Assembly (NCBI GenBank): GCA_035079385.1
Contig: JAVHKY010000010.1
Coordinates: forward strand, 2,046,001 to 2,110,000
Length of the DNA stretch: 64,000 nt
Origin: Aspidiotus rigidus
Taxonomy: Eukaryota > Arthropoda > Insecta > Hemiptera > Diaspididae
Direction: 5' to 3'
The position numbers and the translations under genes were made by a program. How positions within the stretch are numbered: the stretch's first letter is position 1; each line of letters begins with the position of its first letter. Shown here one piece after another: positions 22,690 through 33,689 of the stretch. The notes under the pieces are model-generated. The model had not been told where the DNA came from and made no database searches. It saw only the letters and a program-made list of their open reading frames with translations.

Positions 22690-23430
22690 TTTGCTGACTA
22701 GTTGCTCTATCCTGAAAGCTGAATAACTCATTTGATAGGAAATTCAACGAGGAACAACTTTTATTTGAAACGTGTTTTCATAAAATTTCAATTATGGGAG
22801 ATATATGGAAAAACTAATTTTAGTCCTCTTTTTAACGGCCTTTGCAGGCTTTGTCGAGGCACTAATTGACCTACGGTGAATATTGAATACATTATTTGGC
22901 CGAAACTTTAACGAGGAACAATTTTTGTTTGAAAAATTTTTAATAAAATTTCAATTAGACAAGATATAAGCAAAAGATTAGATCTTGTGCGGGGGTTTTT
23001 AAACCCCTATAAAAAAAGAACCTTCCGAAGGCTGAATATCTCATTTTATAGCAAAATTTAACGAGGAACAACTTTTGTTTGAAACCTTTTCAAATAAAAT
23101 TTCAATTTCGCGCGATATAGGCGAAAAACTGATTTTGGGACTCTTTTGAAAGACCTTTGCAAAGGCACTAATTGCTATAAACTGAAAGTTGAATACGTTA
23201 TTTGGTAGGGAATTTAACGAGGAACAACTTCTCTTTGAAACATTTTTTAATAAAATTTCAGTTTCGCGCGATACGGGCGAAAAACTAATTTTTGAGGAGT
23301 TCGAAACCCCATAAAAAGAGAAGCTCCAGGAGGAAAACGCGAGATTTTTAGTATGTTGTTTAGGACCACATCCTGAACCATTTTCAGCGAAGAAATGTTT
23401 GCTTTAGCAAAATATTTTTTTTTCCAATAG
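22690..23430 (-). repeat. Right long terminal inverted repeat
   Basis: Reverse complement of 20690-21403, slightly longer. It includes a duplicated gcctttgcaggctttg variant absent from the left arm. Confidence 0.7.
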
Positions 23431-24584
23431 TGCTCGAATTTTCCTACACTAGAAGCCAGTTTATGACCTTCGTGGAATTGGTTATCAATTGAAAGCCAAT
23501 TTCAGCTAGTCGGACGTATTCAATTTTTTCCTGTATAAAGCAAACATAAGATAGCAAACACCTCGAAGATTGAACTTAATTTTGAATTAACATTTTTCCC
23601 TACCTTCGGCGGTCGACCATCTTCAGGATTGTACCCAACTTCGTGTACACACTAATCATTTAATGAAATACGAGTTGAAAGCCTGTAACGGAAAGATTAC
23701 CAGTTTACCTTATAGAATATGTTGGTGAGACCAACGTGGTCTATTTTATGTATAATTCACCGACGAAGCCATGGACTGCGCGTTGTATTTATCGTTGTTG
23801 CATAATTGGATCTCAAAACAAAACTTGGCGATCCTACCTGATATACGTACGGTCGAAAGAGGAGTTACGAATTCAGGAAATGGAAATGGAGCGAAGTATA
23901 AATTGTGTTTGGTGAGCGTGCTGTGTATTCATAAAGTGTCGTACGAATAATATTTATAAGAAGGTACCGATGCCTAATGCCGTATTGTACAGATATCTAC
24001 TGTATCTAAGTTTTTTGTAGGCTAGTGTGTCAAAGAAGTGGTGGTACCTCACGCTTTATCGTACGAGTAGTTGAGCTTAATATCATGCATGATGATAGTA
24101 CCGTGAATAGTATTTGCGTGCAGGTACCGTAAATTATTAACATATCGTAATGTAGACTTTCGGAAGCTATCAAATTACGCCATAAGTGTTCCACTACACT
24201 ATTTTTTTCATCCGTATCAATTGTATGTGTCGGTTACACGTTCAATATTTAGTTTTGAAAGCTCTACCTACCGAATTTGTACGAAGAAGGTATATGTGTA
24301 GAACTCATCTTCTATTCAAATACATATATCTCTTGGATAAGAGAGGAAGATTGAATTGTCCACGCATCACTGAAGTTAGAGAAGATTTGTACTCCATTAT
24401 TTTTGCGCGCTGTTTCGAAGCTACTCTTAGAGATAGATAATAACTATAGGGTCGTTGACCTCTGAAAGCCTATAAGTGTCGAACTTGTGCGTCGTAGCCA
24501 AATAAATAAAGATAATGTTTCATGTCTCTCATAGTGTATGTTAGTTCTCTGCTGATTACTTTTACTATTACTAGTAGTAATGAC
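23431..24584. other. No gene seen; one possible micro-exon
   Basis: On the minus strand a 43-50 bp open stretch at about 23606-23655 (EVGYNPEDGRPPK before a gtaggg donor) could be an exon, but it is too short to support. A fragment of the agccaaataaataaagat repeat (also at 59325 and 59880) lies at 24493-24540. Confidence 0.2.
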
Positions 24585-24604
24585 GGGTCTTGAACCCAAG
24601 ACCC
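24585..24604. other. Perfect 8-bp hairpin with B-box-like word
   Basis: gggtcttg/caagaccc with a 4-nt loop. The minus strand contains ggttcaagacc, which fits the RNA polymerase III B box (ggttcannncc). No tRNA cloverleaf could be drawn around it, so it may be a tRNA-derived SINE scrap or chance. Confidence 0.3.
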
Positions 24605-25614
24605 CCATCTAATATACAAAAAACGGTACTACCGACCCTGCATGCCTCAGCACGGAGAAATCCTTAATACAATTAAAAAAAGTGAAAGAGGAAAGGGAAA
24701 ATGAATCAACTAATCTTAGAATCAAAACATTTTTCTTCCATTAATTTGTAGATTAGAGGAGGATGACATGTAGAATTAAATATCACCATGTGGATAATTG
24801 GAGGATATGGATGCAGAAGACTGAAAAAGAAGAATAGGAAGAGAGGGAGAAATGGAAAAGTGTGATACTGAAGAAGAGAACAATTTGGAAGATTCTGGTG
24901 ATGATGAAGAAAAAAAAAAAAAAAAAAGGTTGTATGGAAGAACGAGTAAAGAATGAAACGAGTGTAAAGTTGAACGAAATTAAGAAAGAAGAAAAGCTTG
25001 AAAAGAAAATCAAGCAGATTGAATTGAACAATGAGATGAAAAGATACAAAGAAAATAGTGTATCTAACTGAGTAATTCCAAATAATATTAAACACTAGAG
25101 TTACTCCCTTTTGTTTCATATACCTTACCCAAAGTCCTAAATAACAGAATTAAAAGTAGCTATGAGTACTTTGTGTTTGCATAAAAATTTCCAGTACAGG
25201 TCCAGAGAAGAGTTATTTGGAGTATTTCTACTTTCTATTTTTCTCAATATTCAGAGTAGAAATACATAATATCTAGATAATTTACCGATGTTATTAAAAA
25301 TTATTACTGTTTACATGTTTTGTATGAAAATTTTCTTCACCAATAATTTATTGACTATTTCTTACTTCTGAGTTGTTAAGTATAAGTGATAGGCAATATG
25401 AAAAAATATTTCAAAATTTAGATGAGTCAAATATCATTAAATGAAAAAAATAAATAAGTATCTTTGAATTCCAAAAAAGGAGAGATGTCTAAAAATAAAA
25501 ATACGTGACAACGTGAGAGGCGCGCGTCTTGCTAGTTACTTCAACTTTTACTCTTTTATAACCCAAATCCAACTATAGATCATTCAATTATTTTACCTAG
25601 TATTTTTAGAGCAC
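24605..25614. other. No gene seen
   Basis: Purine-rich at 24820-25070 (gaagaaaaaa-type, giving spurious Lys/Glu or Phe/Ser frames on the two strands). Otherwise AT-rich. Confidence 0.3.
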
Positions 25615-25710
25615 GTAATTGTTCAGGAAACGTTCAGAAAAAATAATATGATTATTTTAATCGTATTTCAAACATTTTTAGAGAAAATCACCTGTACTTC
25701 ACTTTTCATC
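25615..25710 (+). repeat. Dispersed repeat, partner at 4.1 kb
   Basis: gttcaggaaacgttcag, tatttcaaacatttttagag and aaaatcacctgtac match 4115-4215. Confidence 0.5.
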
Positions 25711-26584
25711 AAATCCCTGGTTGTTCACCCCACTTGTTTATTTAACTGAAAAAATCAAAAGGCACAAACTTGGGGAGATTTCCTCTCCCAAGAACTCTGT
25801 CTACTCGAAACGTTATACAACCTTTTCTATTTGTGGACCTTCGCTATAAAACAAACAACTGTCTTGAATAGCCCATATTCTTCAAGCGACCCTTCTCTGA
25901 ATTTCTCAAACCTGTTGTAAGCCCTCTCACATCGATTTTGTCGTTCACGACACGATTTAGATATGAGATTTTTATGACCTACCTTGTATTTAAGCGGAGT
26001 CACCATTAAAATAAGCTCGAAACTTGTAATTTTTCGTCCCTTTTACGTAAGCCAGTAGCATGGCCAAAAAATCTTTCGAGAAGAAAAGCAGGGATGAATG
26101 AAATGATTTTCCCAGGGGAGAGTTTGAACAAAGTTTTATGCAGTACTTTACTCTTGTCCATAATATTTTAGAGCATAGTTTTCGATTTGGGTATTGGCCC
26201 CGAACCTCTCTCTTCTGGGCATATTTGAGAGTCAAAATGTCATCAAGTCCTTTGCTCGATGCGTAGAACTTTTCAAAGTCCTCGAAGTAAGTCAAAGTTC
26301 TTGCCTCTCTGGAACCACAATTTTCTCCAAAGAATCTTTCTCCTCTTTAATTATTAACAAATTCTTGAACTGGGTTGGAGCAACACTTCACCGTGTGTAG
26401 CTGGGGTCACATTCAATGATTTCTGTGGTCTGAAGTGGGTCAAAACTCTCCTCTCTTAAAATATTTCAAGTCGCATGCGCGAATTTCCCGATTCTATACG
26501 ATGAGACGGCAGTCTCCACCGTCCGTTATATCCGAATTTTATTATAACGATTCGATCTTGAGATTTGAAATAGTTTTGGCTTTC
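25711..26584. other. No gene recognised
   Basis: A 101-codon minus frame (25990-26295; starts TYFEDFEKFYASSK) has a reasonable residue mix but no known motif, and no splice sites that extend it. Confidence 0.25.
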
Positions 26585-26965
26585 GAGTTTTACGTATTTG
26601 AATAGTAAGTAAGACCTTAGAACCTTAGACTTGGAAAAATGTTGACTTTCCGGCGCTGTAGTGTGTGAGTAATACGACTTCGAAAATTTTACTGATCGAC
26701 TGAAATTGGCTTGGTGGGCTGAATAAGTATAATGGACCCAAATGATTTTGCCGATGGATCGAACAGGTGTATAAAACGAAGGACTTTGACTTCTCCCTAT
26801 AATCACCGGAATCAAAAAAATTACTAACTGAATCTTGGACTTTCATCTTAGTTCAGGATCGGTATACCCACTTTTGGTCTCCTTCGGATCTGCAATTTGA
26901 CGGATAGATGGAGGACGTTTGTCGCCAAATAACTCCCCCATGAAACAGGTTACTTGTTGGAAAAC
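26585..26965 (+). mobile_element. Degenerate family A remnant
   Basis: Words of the 45-bp unit (ttagacttggaaaaatgttg, actttccggcgctgtagtg) and an end-like catgaaacaggttacttg at 26940. Confidence 0.4.
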
Positions 26966-28579
26966 TTCTAATTATATTTAAATCACTCGCACCGTAAGAG
27001 ACGTTTTCATCCGAATTCTACTTCCTCATTCTAACCTAAGTACATTCTCTTATGCAGACACACCCAATTATTCGATCCATTAACAAATTTCAAAATTTTC
27101 CAATTTTCATGTTCAAGTTTTGCACATTCTGTACTTCTCCCTCACGTTTTTCTATCGTCCTCTAATTTCTCTATTTCACCATTGACATCGTGCGAATAGT
27201 CGCAGATGTTGTGGAAACATCACATCGAGGAAGTTTCCGTAATTCATTCAGTTTCATTGTCGTCTCTTGAAATGAAACGAGATGAAGAACGTTGAACTCT
27301 GTCTCGTTATTATCGATTATTTTATACTCGCTCTTTCCCACAACTTGTTAGCACTGTACATTGTGTATGTGACAGAAGTCAGTGTGATGGTGAGGAATAC
27401 AAATGACGTACGTCATGTACCCGGTACTATACGTTGAAAATATGCGCAATAATATTGGGCTATCGTACTCAAAATATTAGGAGAATCTTTGTTCTGCCTG
27501 CCTCAGATATTTACGACACGACTTGAAGACAGAACTTTGCATCACTATCGATAAAAATGCGAGCGGAATGTGAACATGCTCGGTGCGTCGAGGTCAATCC
27601 GATCTATGGTTGAAATGAATCCAGTCAACATGAATTATCAAGAAAAGAAAACGTACATATGGCCTTCGATTCTGTAAAAGATGAGTTGTCTTCTACTCCT
27701 CCATCATATATCAGTCGTTCATAATCGACGTCTCCCAAATTTCAGAGCGTATCCTTTTCTCATCTTTGCCTATAGGAAACCTCCAGTTTTCATATTCCAT
27801 CTGCAAATGCATCTGAGGTAATCAAAGTAAAAATTCATCCATCCTTTGGAATCCTATAAGGTTCGTAGTCAACCACATATTTCCAACACGAACTAGACGA
27901 TAGAGTGAATGCAAAATATCTCACGAGATCCGTCGCGGCTTCATCTGCGTCTCTGTAAAAGTAAGATAGCTGATCTTTCTCCCAGGTTGTACAAGTACCG
28001 CACAGCCAACTATAAATTCTATAACGGTACAACAATAATACCTAGTAATGATGATAATGATATTAATCGTGACGCATAATTCATGTTCTTTTATACACAG
28101 TTCTCTATTGTAATTGTATTTTATTTCTTCACGCTGGTTGTACCGCCGCCGTATGTTCTCTACATATATTATGAGTAACAAGCTTTTTTGAGGAAATGTG
28201 ACGAGTTATTGACTGGTACGAACACGTGAATAAAATTACCAGAAATTTGCAAATTTAGCAGTTGTTGTAAAATCTGAAGGACGTAAATAATTTGAATTCA
28301 ACTGCTACAGACTCTAAACAAAAGAATATTTCGGGAATGGAAAACTCTTAGTTTGGATTCAAGGTGGCGAACTCGCAATAGTGTAGCAAATGTACTTACA
28401 GTGTCATGATTGTAAGTTTTTCTCGAATCTAAAAAAAAGAACGAATAAAGGTTTGTCATGTTTTATTTCAACAAGGGTTATATTTGGAAAAAAATGTACG
28501 CCATTCTTTTGAAAAATTGTGGTTCAGAAAAAAGTGCCGGGCAGGAACCCTCACCTACTTCAGAGACATGGAAAGAAAA
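26966..28579. other. Mostly non-coding; one exon candidate
   Basis: Apparently single-copy DNA. The only candidate is the minus-strand segment at 27835-27952, listed separately. Confidence 0.3.
27835..27952 (-). CDS. Candidate terminal exon (unrecognised)
   Basis: After an acceptor-like ttacttttacag (ending at 27953) the minus strand is open for 38 codons to a stop: RDADEAATDLVRYFAFTLSS then SWK-like residues, DYEPYRIPKDG, stop. The mix of residues is protein-like and the pyrimidine tract is fair, but no family or upstream exon could be named. A chance frame is nearly as likely. Confidence 0.22.
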
Positions 28580-29865
28580 CTCACGGGTTTTTTAACGAAG
28601 TTGAACGAGGGGTGGCAGAAAACCTGTTTTGTGGGGCAGGTGGATCTCAAAAATATAGATTGTGACTTCACAAGGTTGATCTATGACGTCATCAGATTAT
28701 GACATCACAAGGCTGACCTGTGCCTTGCCCCCAAGCTCATTATGATAGGAGGGGGACTTACAAAATTTTCGAGCTCTGAGCTTTGCCGGCGGACGTTTTT
28801 GTCGTAAAACCCCAGCGAGTTTTAAGGTCTCCAGCCCCAAAGCGGAGGTTCTCCTTGATGACGTCCCACCCAGCCTCATACAGTCATATAGGTTTAAGTA
28901 GCTTGGGTCAGTACTCTGAGGAAAAAGTCCAAACCACGCTTATCAAAAGTCTCTCGGAAGACGTCACGTGCTATCAAACGAATCTTCTTTCCGTTATTCT
29001 GTCGATTTTTTTTCTTATCTTATGAAACTATTCTGTGACCCCTCTATATACTGGCCTATATTTGAGAGAGGCTGGTAACGCAAAATCTCGGCATAGCCGA
29101 CGCTTTTAGCAGGAAACCTGTTCTGTGAGTGGTCATTTCGAAAAATTTGCCGTGCGCCGTGTGGTCTCTAACTAAGTCCAATATTACTGGTAAAGATGGT
29201 TCAAGTCTTCCCCTCCTCCCTATTAGATATAGCACGATTTGGACTCGAGAACATTTCGATTTTCGAGCTATATGTGATGGGAGAGAGACCAAGTCCAACA
29301 TTACTGGCAAAAAGGGGTTCAAGTCCCCTCGCCCTCTTATCATTGTATAGCTCGGGATTGGACTTGGAAAAATTTAGGAGTGGAAAACTTAAGAAGGTGT
29401 ATGTTCAACTTTATTGGCAAAAATGGTTCGAGCCCCCCCCCCCCCTCTTGTCATATATAGCTCGTGTTAGCCTTGAAAAAATTCCGAGCTACGAGAGCTG
29501 TATTATGATGGAGGGGGACTTGTAAAAATCCTATCATTATAATACGGCTCAAAAGTCGAAATTTCATGGCACAGAACTTGGAAAACTTTCGACTCTGCAC
29601 CCTATGACGTTACGATCTGATCACGTCGTAGATCGTTGTAATTCCCTTTCCCATCATAAAATATGTCAAGGGACTTTGAAAAATTTCGTCACCTATGACG
29701 TCATCAGATCGTGACCTCACTAGGTCAAAAGCCAAAATATATGATTGGAATGGGACGTCGAAAAATTTTGACTTTCAAGCTCTAAATCTAGACTGTTTGA
29801 TATTCCTTGATACCCTGCGTTTCTCTTCTAATTTCGTTAAGGAAGCCGTCGTTACTTTAAGGCAC
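28580..29865 (+). mobile_element. Cluster of family A copies
   Basis: Left ends at 28584 (acgggttttttaacgaag, aaacctgttttgtgg) and 29108 (aggaaacctgttctgtg, then gccgtgcgccgtgtgg). 45-bp-type units lie at 28750, 29230, 29345, 29460-29530 and 29565. A right end lies at 29812-29855 (ccctgcgtttctcttc, taatttcgttaaggaagccg). Several partial copies lie head to tail. tgacgtcat words (28684, 29696) sit inside the copies. Confidence 0.55.
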
Positions 29866-30620
29866 AAGCTTCAAATTTTGGACTAGCTTGTGTGTGCTGA
29901 GAGAGGCTCATTAGCTTAGTTTTAGACTATTTTTCGCTGTATACTTGTGAGACATACTTCATTACCCCGGATACTCTAAATTTTTCATGTTTCAAAGTGG
30001 CCACACCTACGCCGTAACTACCTTTGATGACGTCACAAACTGCTCACCCTATGATGTGATCGGATGGACATTCTCCTATTAAATATATCAAACGAGCCTA
30101 AAAAATAGTTTTGCAGCCCCTTCGCCCTTGTCGGCAAATGTCTGTACTGAAGCTAGAAGTAAACTACACCTGCAGAATCTTAGCATAACTTGTGCTTGGC
30201 TCAAGTCTCTAGGATCTGGTGCTAATTGTTGCTCCTTAGTTCAGTACTAGACTGCTTGGCTCTGTATACTATAATAAGGTATACACTCAAACCTGAAATT
30301 TTTCCCGATCGCTGAAGTAGATTAAGGCCAAGTCTACCCTATGACTTCATTAGAGAATCCGAATCTTAGGCTAGCTCGTGTACATATAGACGAGATTCTT
30401 ATCTTAGTTCTAAGTTATCTCGCTCTATAGTGTAGTTGAATAAATTAGTGCAATTTAAGGTAAATCTTTTCTCACGTTACATACATCTCGTAGCTTTAAA
30501 GAAACCATTCAAATTTCCTGGTAAGTTATGCTCGTTGCTCTGAATTTTTCTAAAGTAAGTCAAGGTCGCACCTACCCTATGACGTCATCAGAAGATGGTA
30601 TATTTTGGCTACACAAATAC
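29690..30620 (+). repeat. Degenerate tandem repeat, about three units
   Basis: Phrases recur in order: cctatgacgtcat (29692, 30580; relatives at 30045 and 30340), a 'ctagcttgtg/ctagctcgtg' word (29884, 30371) and an 'agttttagactatttttcgct'-like word (29917, 30238, 30404). Units are about 250-320 bp and strongly diverged. Confidence 0.4.
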
Positions 30621-30639
30621 TTTCTTCCTCTCCTTCAGG

Positions 30640-31120
30640 TGATAGCTTATTTTTTGTTGAAATTTTAAGATTCAAGCTGTACATGATTATGAGGTGAGGG
30701 GAGGAGAAAAGAACTGACGGGTTCTTGAACGGAGTTAAAAAAGGAGTTGCAGGGAACCGGTGACGTACCAGATCTACGACGTCGTCAAATTGTAACATCA
30801 CAGGCCCGGACTTTGAAGCTACATATAATAGGAAGGGGACTTGGAAAAAGTTTGACTTCCAAGCTATATATAATTCGATCTCTAAGCTATATACGATAGG
30901 AAAAATACCTTAGAAGGATATTGTGAGTCTTATGGTGTTCGAAGCTTTGCATATCTGGCTCATTGAAGAGGCTGAGTAACTTTGTGTATGAAGCATTGCA
31001 TATCTAGTTATTCGAAGGGCTACCTTTCAGACTATCTACTGACCTACTTTGAAATTTGGGAAAGAGAATTTGGAAAAATTTTGACCACTGAGCTTCACGT
31101 ACAGACTTAGAGGAGCGGGG
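30640..31120 (+). mobile_element. Family A remnant
   Basis: A left end at 30717 (gacgggttcttgaacggag, then gcagggaaccggtgacg). It is followed by 45-bp-type units at 30805-30905 (ggaaggggacttggaaaaag, gacttccaagctatatat) and further diverged ones to 31110. Confidence 0.5.
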
Positions 31121-31507
31121 GTGATTTCTTGTGCCAGAGGAACGGATGGTTTTCAAAAACTACAAATTTTGGGGAGATGATACTGATCGACCTATTCATC
31201 GAAAACAGGAAGTTTTTGGAACCAATATTTCTAGTGATGCGCTTGTTGCTTAGCGGATTAGCAATCCCCAGTTTCCCCCTTGTTGTTCCACCGCCGTTTA
31301 AGGGTGTGCTTTACTTGTTTGGAAACTCCGAAACGGTGTACGATAAGTTGCATAAACTTTCCCGAAAACCCTGCAAGGTTCGGGAAGCCAGCGATCACCA
31401 CGCGACGCTTGTCGGGCGTGCGTGGGTAGCCCTCGTAACAAATTATGAGGAATGATTTTGCAAGGTCACATCTCAGGGCTCCATTTTCCGACGAATTTTT
31501 TCAATCT
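31121..31507. other. No gene recognised; GC-richer block
   Basis: A 108-codon plus frame (31129-31455) covers it but shows no motif. The block 31230-31450 is richer in G+C than its surroundings and may be an old transposon piece. Confidence 0.25.
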
Positions 31508-31708
31508 TTGGAAATGTTGTACAGAAGGGTTCAACGAAAGGCGCTATGGGAACAGAATCCTGAATTTTGGCTGTAGAAGAATTTCACTCTCGTCAGAAAA
31601 TATACGATTTTTTACCAATTTCAACGCTTAATTGAAAATGAGTAAAAAAAAAAAATTAATTCTGTTTCGATAGCGCTCCTGGTGGGACCTTTCTGGAAAA
31701 CATTCCAA
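31508..31708. mobile_element. MITE, about 200 bp
   Basis: Terminal inverted repeat: ttggaaatgttgtacagaag, then ggcgctatgggaacagaat, match the complement of attctgtttcgatagcgct and ctttctggaaaacattccaa. Several mismatches. AT-rich centre. Confidence 0.55.
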
Positions 31709-33689
31709 TTATTCAGAAAAAGCCGTTAAAAATTTGAACAGTAAAATGTGATTTTCGGTACCATGTTTTACTCACCCTTAAAGGAGAAAGAAATTCTTCG
31801 CTTGAGCCATTGCCAGTTGCGCCCTAGTAAGCCTGGCCTCCGCTGAGTCTTCGGTTGCAGCCCCGTGGCTGAATTCCTTTCCATGCGCGCAATATTGACC
31901 AACTTGGTAGGTGGTTTCGTGGAGGACTGATTCTTATTACAATCGCCGGCATTTTATTACTGGTATTCCTCTGAGGCTGATGGTATCTTCATGTGACAAT
32001 GCTCCCTTGTAATTGGTCCCCTACTTGGAGAGTCAAAGGTTGCGTCAATATTTCAAAATGATGGTTAAATTACGGTATGTGAATACGCTCCGAAAAAATG
32101 AACTTTGTTTATTTTTTCACTATCCCATGGTGTGCGGTGATTTTCTGAATTTTTCGATTTCGTACCACGTCTCCTCCTCCCACAAAATTTATTCTATGAG
32201 AATATCGCGTATGTACAAGAAAATGGACTTGTAACTAATGACTGCCTTGCATTATTTGATATAGAGTGTATATGGATCCGCTAACTGACCTCGTTTCAAC
32301 GTTATGACGGGCACTTTCATTTGTAATTCTGGCAGTCCAAATCTTCTTTTCCGTCACTCTTTCTTGTCTCAGACGATAAAATTTACGATAGAAAATTCTG
32401 TACCAGATGTTCTACTATGAGATATATGCTATGGTAGAATGCGAAGTGACAATGTACGTAGGATTTGTGGTACGTGAACATGTAATTAACAAACGTACTG
32501 AATATACTTGTGCTGTGATGCGTCGATGTCAATCGACTGTTGGCTCATACAGATGGTATCGATACCCAATTTCATACCGCAGTACTTTATTATTACGCAA
32601 ATACGAAGTCAACTTATAAAACGATATTCTCGCGAGGGAAATACAGAGCGGAATCTGACGATCTTTACGAGGTTATTATAATTTAATAAATTGAAGGGCA
32701 TATTTTACTTTTGTGCAATATTTCACTTTTATAACCTCACCTCTCGGCGGTACAATCGATTCATGTTCTCGTTCTTCTCGCAACTAATGAAAGCCGTCAA
32801 CGAGTAAAACGCATTATGTATTCTAGATGTAAACCTGGGACACGTGTTTGAGAATAAGAGACTAATGATTTGGTTTTTTACTAGAAATTATAAGTGAAAG
32901 ATGTGCTGCGGTGTCGTTTCCAGACTGAGAATAATCCAAATGATCGAGTTCCCAGTGGAAAATAAATCGCTTATGTGCATACTGAAAAACACTCACCCGC
33001 ACTTCTGCTCTTACAAGAGGTACTCAGTGAAGAAGAGTATCGAAGCAGGTGAATGAACCGGCCAATGCGAATGTTATTATTTTACTTTCGAAACCGCCCG
33101 TCACGAGGAAATGGTTTTTGGGTCGCGACAATTATTGTACACCGACTTTGCGGTTATGAAGGTTTCGGCTACTAGGTTCACTATTATTTACTCGCACTCT
33201 AATGTATATCTATTTTATATTTAAACGATAACTTATAACGAGCAACGTTCACGATAACATCGAATTTAATAAAAATCATCATGAAAAACACGTTAATTAT
33301 TGTAGGACTCGTACAAATATTTCGGAGCTTATTGCGTAAGAACTTTTCTTTTTTTTTTTTAATAGCCCAATATTAATTTTACGTCAGATAGTGTGCTTTT
33401 GATTCCCAACCAAGAAGAAGACATTTGAGCCCGAAGCAAATCACCAGAACGCACGCAATCCTAACTGTCGCGTTGGATCTGTTCTGCCTATTTACTTCTG
33501 GCCCTGCAATACGACCCCGTTTTCTAGAATCTGTCGAAAAGCTTGCGGTTCTTTTCTATATCGTACTTTCGCGATGTACGTTGATTGAGGCGAAATGAGG
33601 GGATTTTTCGATTTCGCTTTTGGTGATCGGTTAGGATATTTTACGTTAGAAATTTTTCCTAAACCTTTCTACGGAGATTATTTCAGGGC
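31709..33689. other. No gene seen; one GC-richer scrap
   Basis: At 31815-31910 the minus strand reads EFSHGAATEDSAEARLTRAQ then LAMAQAKNFF, open and protein-like, perhaps an old transposon ORF scrap. The remainder (31920-33690) is AT-rich with no recognisable motif. Confidence 0.25.

Larger units (their letters stand above)
20690..23430 (-). mobile_element. Transposon with about 0.7-kb terminal inverted repeats
   Basis: About 715 bp at the left (20690-21403) is repeated in reverse complement at the right (22690-23430) with high similarity. Shared landmarks, in order from each end inward, are gcaaacatttctt, tggttcaggatgt, ctcctggagcttct, gtttttcgcccgtatcgcg, ttagtgcctttgcaaagg and atatcttgtctaat. 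Each arm is itself a series of about four degenerate units with the core gttcctcgttaaattt. The 1.29-kb centre carries a damaged gene for a Cys-rich protein (21655-22457, minus). Both outer ends run into A/T tracts, so a target duplication could not be fixed. Long, internally repeated arms resemble Foldback/Galileo-type elements in form only; no transposase was recognised. Confidence 0.75.

Noticed and set aside
23606..23655. Micro-exon EVGYNPEDGRPPK with a gtaggg donor
   Set aside because: Too short and without a partner exon.
24575..24665. tRNA gene
   Set aside because: No cloverleaf, acceptor stem or anticodon arm can be drawn around the B-box-like word.
24706..25119. Phe-rich and Lys-rich ORFs on opposite strands
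   Set aside because: Products of a purine-rich stretch with a long A run.
25990..26295. 101-codon minus ORF
   Set aside because: No motif; a frame of this length is expected by chance in 64 kb searched on six frames.
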